From the NCBI GenBank assembly GCA_900239685.1, contig OENT01000009.1:249527-313526 (forward strand): DNA of 64,000 bases, given 5' to 3'. Shown in pieces: positions 59,826 through 64,000 of the stretch. Origin of the DNA: Rotaria macrura. Lineage: Eukaryota; Rotifera; Eurotatoria; Philodinida; Philodinidae. Position 1 is the first letter of the stretch; each line of letters starts with the position of its first letter. Both the position numbers and the translations under genes were made by a program. The notes beneath the pieces were generated by a model. It was not told the origin of the DNA, made no database searches, and saw only the letters and a program-made list of their open reading frames with translations.

Positions 59826-62541
59826 CTTCGTATATATTATACCTTATGACATCACATAATGCTAAGCCGCCTTAGTTTGATGTGATGAACAAAAACGAGG
59901 AGAGCAAAATGGATAACAGCAAAATAAAAACTCTACACACATATGGCACTGATGAGCAGATTAAACCAAAGGTTTCATCCTTCTAGACTTTCATCTGAAG
60001 GTGACACTTGAGTTTAACGCGAACAATGAAAAGCAAAAATAAGGCATTATCAAAGTTAAGTACGATAAACAAATAGAAAAGACAGTAATATATTCGAGTA
60101 AATATGTATGTATGATTTGCTCAGTTGAAATCAATACAAAATGATCAAGCATAGTTCTTCAAACTCAAACACACTATTGAGTGTTAACAATGCAATATAA
60201 CATTGAGAAAAAACATCTGCAAACAAGTGTTGTGACAATCGTTATAATTCCAATCTAAAGAACATTTTCGTTCGTTTGAAGCTAAATTTTACTGTTTTAT
60301 TTCTATCTATTGGCTCGTCGATCTTTCATTAAAAAATTTTCAATCAATCATCTTCAATTATCAATGAAACTTGTTCTCAGATTGCGCATCATAGACAGTC
60401 ATGTGACTTTTAACGAAATTCAATTTGTACTTGTCCATTTCCCTGCAATTCACAAGTTCTGTCCAACATTCAATTCACGATGAATGACAAAACTAAACAA
60501 AGTTCTCATTTAATATATCAATTGTTTGTTTGATTCAATGTGAAATAAAAACACGATGACATTTGTTCAGCTTCTGTGTGTATTACAATATGCATTTTAG
60601 AAATATGAAAGTTCAAAAGGCACTCATATACATACTACATATATACATATATGAACTATATAGTCATAAAAGAATTTTATACGAAGCATACGCTTTCAAC
60701 TATGGATGGATGTACAGTAATAAAAAAAAATAAAAGTTCAGACTCTCCTTCTTTTTTTCTCTCGTGCTCTCTTTCTGATAAGAGATACGATCCATTATGG
60801 TCATTTTTTTTCTTCCTTTCTGGTTCGTTTATAACACAAGCGAACATCGTTTATCATTCGAATAAGTATTTCCAGGGTGTGAACATTCAATCAACATTCA
60901 TCTGCGTATGTGCATGGAAAACTAAAAAACATTAAATCGTTCGTCGAATTTATTCATTCTACTACAAATAATATTTTCTATGATTGGTGAGTTATGTTGA
61001 CGTAATTTTCGAGTGAATGACACCTGCTACCACATCGAATAGACTTTATTATTTAGTCATCCATTCGATGGCATTAGTTGTCTCGTTGATTAGAACGACT
61101 GTTGTCATACTATGAAAAATGCCTAATCATATTTTCTCTTCATTCCACTCGCCAGGGGGCAAACACTTGTGTCTGCACTTCTCAGTCTTGTATATATGTG
61201 CCATTACTAGCGTTTCTCTTAAGAAGGTACCTATCCCATACATTTCGTCAAGGCTTCTTCTTACTCGTTTTTCCTGTTGCTCGTTAATCATGATAAATGT
61301 TCAATTAGCGTCGTCTATTTTAATCGTTTCTGTCTGTTTCATGAATGTCTGTGATGAGATCATGACATTTTCGTATTTGTTTGTTTTGCTGAATATACAA
61401 GAACATGATATCGAGTCATCTTGAATTCGTCAGTACATATATATATACAAGTACAGTATTGCCGACGTCATCATCAAAAACATGAGAAAAACTGAACAGA
61501 AAGAAAAACGAAGAAAAACAAGAAAGATTAAAAGAAAAGTTCAGTAAGAAGAATACAGACAGATATCCGGGCACGCGACAATTAGGATCAAAATGGTTCG
61601 CGTCTGTACAATGATTGTATATGGCAACTTTTAGGTCAAAGTCTGTTTCCGGTATAGCTCAACCGAACATGCATAAACTGACCCCAAACAAGGACTATTT
61701 CAAAAATTAACTTTGTTGTACATATTCCTATTAGAGCCCCAATTCGATTATCTCTTTTCAAATAATAATAATAAGATCAGAAAAAAGATATATGAATGAT
61801 ATGTATATTTTCACATTAAACGGTCCGCTAGACAATGAAACCGTTCATTTTCCATGATGTGTTGACAGGATTATAAGTGTCTCGACATTCCACATCGATT
61901 ATATAGTTTCTTGTTTCCCTCTCCTATGCACTTACATATTGATAATGTTCACTTTTTTTTTCTTTTTGTTTCTTCTTCTTCTTCTTCTTCTCCTCCTATC
62001 CAATCAGTCTACAATCTAGTCTGATTGACCCTAGTACAAGATAATCGAACATATTGTGTCCTCTTCTCTCGCATTTTAAATGAGTTGACGCAAGAAAAAT
62101 CTCATGAATTTCTGAATTCATTGTTGTCTCACGATCTGATGCCTTCCATCATTTTCGGTAGGTTTTTACTTCTTTTGATGTTTGCCGCGACGGTTAACAT
62201 TCAGTGTTATTGTTATTTAAAAAAAGGAGAAAAAATACTCATCAATCAGACTGACGCCCTTTACCAACCCTACAATTTCTCTAGATATTCTCGGACGACT
62301 ACCTATGGATATCTATCAATATATATGTATATTCATATATAAACTTGATGACATAAGTTATATACAAGTTTGAAAGATTACATGACACATGTATATATAC
62401 ACATATAAATATAAAGGCTTGAGTATATATAACAATAATCATGTTGTGCGTTTTATTTCGCACCAACTTGCAATTAAACTCGATCAAAATGATATACTCC
62501 TTGGTGTTATTGTAGAGCCAAAAAAGAAAAAATGAAGAAAC

Positions 62542-62557
62542 AGAGAGAGAGAGAGAG
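62542..62557. repeat. GA microsatellite
   Basis: About eight GA units followed by a short G run. Confidence 0.9.
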
Positions 62558-62691
62558 GGGGGAGGTAGAGGAAGGAGAAACGAAGAGAGTATGTTATGTC
62601 TGTTCTTCAAGAAAATGAACTTTCAATAGCCAGCAGTTGCGTCTGAACCAGAAAGAAAGAGAACAAGCAATTTTCTACTATTCGTCCTGCT

Positions 62692-62718
62692 TCATCATCA
62701 TCATCATCATCATCATCT
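62692..62718. repeat. TCA trinucleotide microsatellite
   Basis: About nine TCA units, roughly 50 bp upstream of the last gene's start codon. Confidence 0.9.
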
Positions 62719-62764
62719 CACTCTTCTCAATGTCTTTAGTAGATCGATGCAAGTGACCCTATAC

Positions 62765-62766
62765 AG
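62765..62766 (+). other. Probable splice acceptor abutting the last gene's start codon
   Basis: GACCCTATACAG ends exactly at the ATG at 62767. Confidence 0.45.
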
Positions 62767-64000
62767 ATGGCCGGTGGCTACGAATGTCAACGTTGTTCCC
62801 AATTACCGCCTCCACCTCCAATATTTACTATCGGTCCACCACCAAATATATTATCAATTGAAGTTCGTTGTTCATTAAGTTCATTATCACCATCAGCAAT
62901 TGAAAACAAGAGAAGTACTTCATCATCATCATCATCTTTATCAATCGCTTTGGGAATTATAATCGCTTTTCTTATCACATTTAGTACTATTGTCTTGATC
63001 AAGTAAGTAAACATTTCCTATTCTCAAATTGTTCATTAAAGTCTCTCAGGTGTCAAAAAACGTGATTTGATTTCCATAATGAACAAATGACACTCATCTC
63101 TATTGTGAAATAATCATATATATATATGAACACACGCACTCATTTGTCTTTCTCAGCAGGATATTGAAAGTCATGATTTATATATCTGCATAGCACGTAC
63201 ATATTGTTTATTCGAATAGAATAGACGATGGCAAAATATTGATCCAATTTGTCCTATACGCGTGTATGAACGTACGTGCTGAATAAACATACGAGATATA
63301 TACAGATGATAACATGCTTGTTATCGATAAATGATGAGAACAAGAATGTTGTTATGTATCAAACATTCGTTGGAAACATGTTTCTGTTATTTTTTTTAGT
63401 TTTCTTATTATAACAGTAGTTATTGTTTTTTTTTCTTTTCTTAGAAAACGACTAATTAAACGACGACACAAATCCAAAACAAGATTTGATAATCCAATGA
63501 AGGTCAGATCTTCTTCATCAGTCAGATTCAATAAACATCATCAACATAATAATAGTCATCATCAAAATCGGACAGTAAGTCTTCTCATGACATCGAATGG
63601 ACTAGTACAAGCAGCAAAAAAAAGCATATGTAGTACTTTCTTATCATACGAGAGGGGTGTGAATCTTTATGAATCTATCATGCAAGGGTAATCAGATAGA
63701 CAGAGAGGCAGACATTCAAAAAATTAGAACAGCTGACCAACTTTTGAATTATTTTTGCCTATGGCGAGATAAACAGCAAGCCATATATACATACAAAGAT
63801 TCATCTAAATAATGTTTTTCATTTTCAATTTTAGAATTTTATTCCATTGTTAAGTGAAAGTTGTAGTAGTGATCAAACATCAAGTACACCACCCAATGAG
63901 TGTCCTTGTACGAATGGTATGATTGAACCCTTTTTAACTTGTGATCTACATCATGAATATGAACAAATAAAATGTGATGATTCATTATCTGAATCATTGC
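62767..64000 (+). CDS. Single-pass membrane protein, 3' end outside window
   Basis: Exons 62767-63002, 63445-63574 and 63835 to the window edge join in phase. The N-terminus is short and Pro/Ser-rich with a few cysteines (YECQRCSQLPPPPPIF). One membrane helix follows (LGIIIAFLITFSTIVLI), and then KKRLIKRRHKSK, the positive stop-transfer that places the C-terminus in the cytosol. The cytosolic part is His/Asn/Ser-rich and then acidic, with several cysteines (ESCSSSD, NECPCTNG, TCDLHHEYEQIKCDD). No classical signal peptide is present, so a type III orientation is likely. I recognise no family. The ATG abuts an acceptor (CCTATACAG, AG at 62765-62766). Confidence 0.65.

Larger units (their letters stand above)
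58764..62766. other. Gene-poor stretch, 4.0 kb
   Basis: No supported gene. It contains a TA repeat at 59648-59667 followed by a coding-like segment up to 59825, plus GA and CAT microsatellites towards the right end. Confidence 0.5.

Noticed and set aside
60651..60935. 94-codon frame in the region after STRAP
   Set aside because: Rich in homopolymer-derived Lys, Ser and Phe; no similarity or splice signals.

Overview
This window looks like nuclear DNA of an animal, most likely a bdelloid rotifer. This is inference. The DNA is AT-rich, the genes are broken by many 50-70 bp GT-AG introns, and the proteins are animal-type (iRhom, Mediator MED9, ODR4, Elongin A). One gene is a decayed copy of a bacterial-type sugar isomerase, and at least nine genes carry a strong 3' splice site immediately before the start codon with no clear partner donor. 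That last pattern is expected where mRNAs receive a trans-spliced leader, which is known in rotifers. All gene models were made by eye: splice phases were checked for most of them, but positions may be off by one or two bases.

Layout. 143-7656 (+): the 3' part of condensin subunit 1 (NCAPD2), with a small inverted-repeat transposon in one intron. 7888-9568 (-): the sugar isomerase pseudogene. 10802-18526 (+): an iRhom gene with three possible first exons. 19157-20236 (-): an intronless secreted N-formylglutamate-amidohydrolase-like gene. 24844-25119 (-): a cysteine-rich TIL-like gene fragment. 26239-29448 (-): a compact row RPL41 > MED9 > ODR4. 31018-32983 (-): a zinc-binding protein. 37276-41514 (-): a long coiled-coil protein. 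41776-44063 (+): a compact row HCCS (cytochrome heme lyase) > unknown small gene > CDC26 (APC/C subunit). 44577-44726 (-): a 49-residue membrane micropeptide. 44983-45498 (+): a small single-homeobox gene. 45944-47441 (+): a disordered basic protein. 52302-54511 (+): Elongin A. 56984-58763 (+): STRAP, a WD40 protein. 62767 to the window end (+): the start of a single-pass membrane protein. Long gene-poor stretches lie at 20.2-26.2, 33.0-37.3, 47.4-52.3 and 58.8-62.8 kb.

Most genes are independent housekeeping functions: chromosome condensation, APC/C assembly, transcription, translation, mitochondrial cytochrome maturation and membrane trafficking. The two tight same-strand rows (RPL41-MED9-ODR4 and HCCS-unknown-CDC26), with gaps of about 100-300 bp and acceptors just before downstream ATGs, are the best candidates for an undescribed arrangement: operon-like units resolved by leader trans-splicing. 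No CRISPR array, tRNA, rRNA or complete transposase gene was seen.
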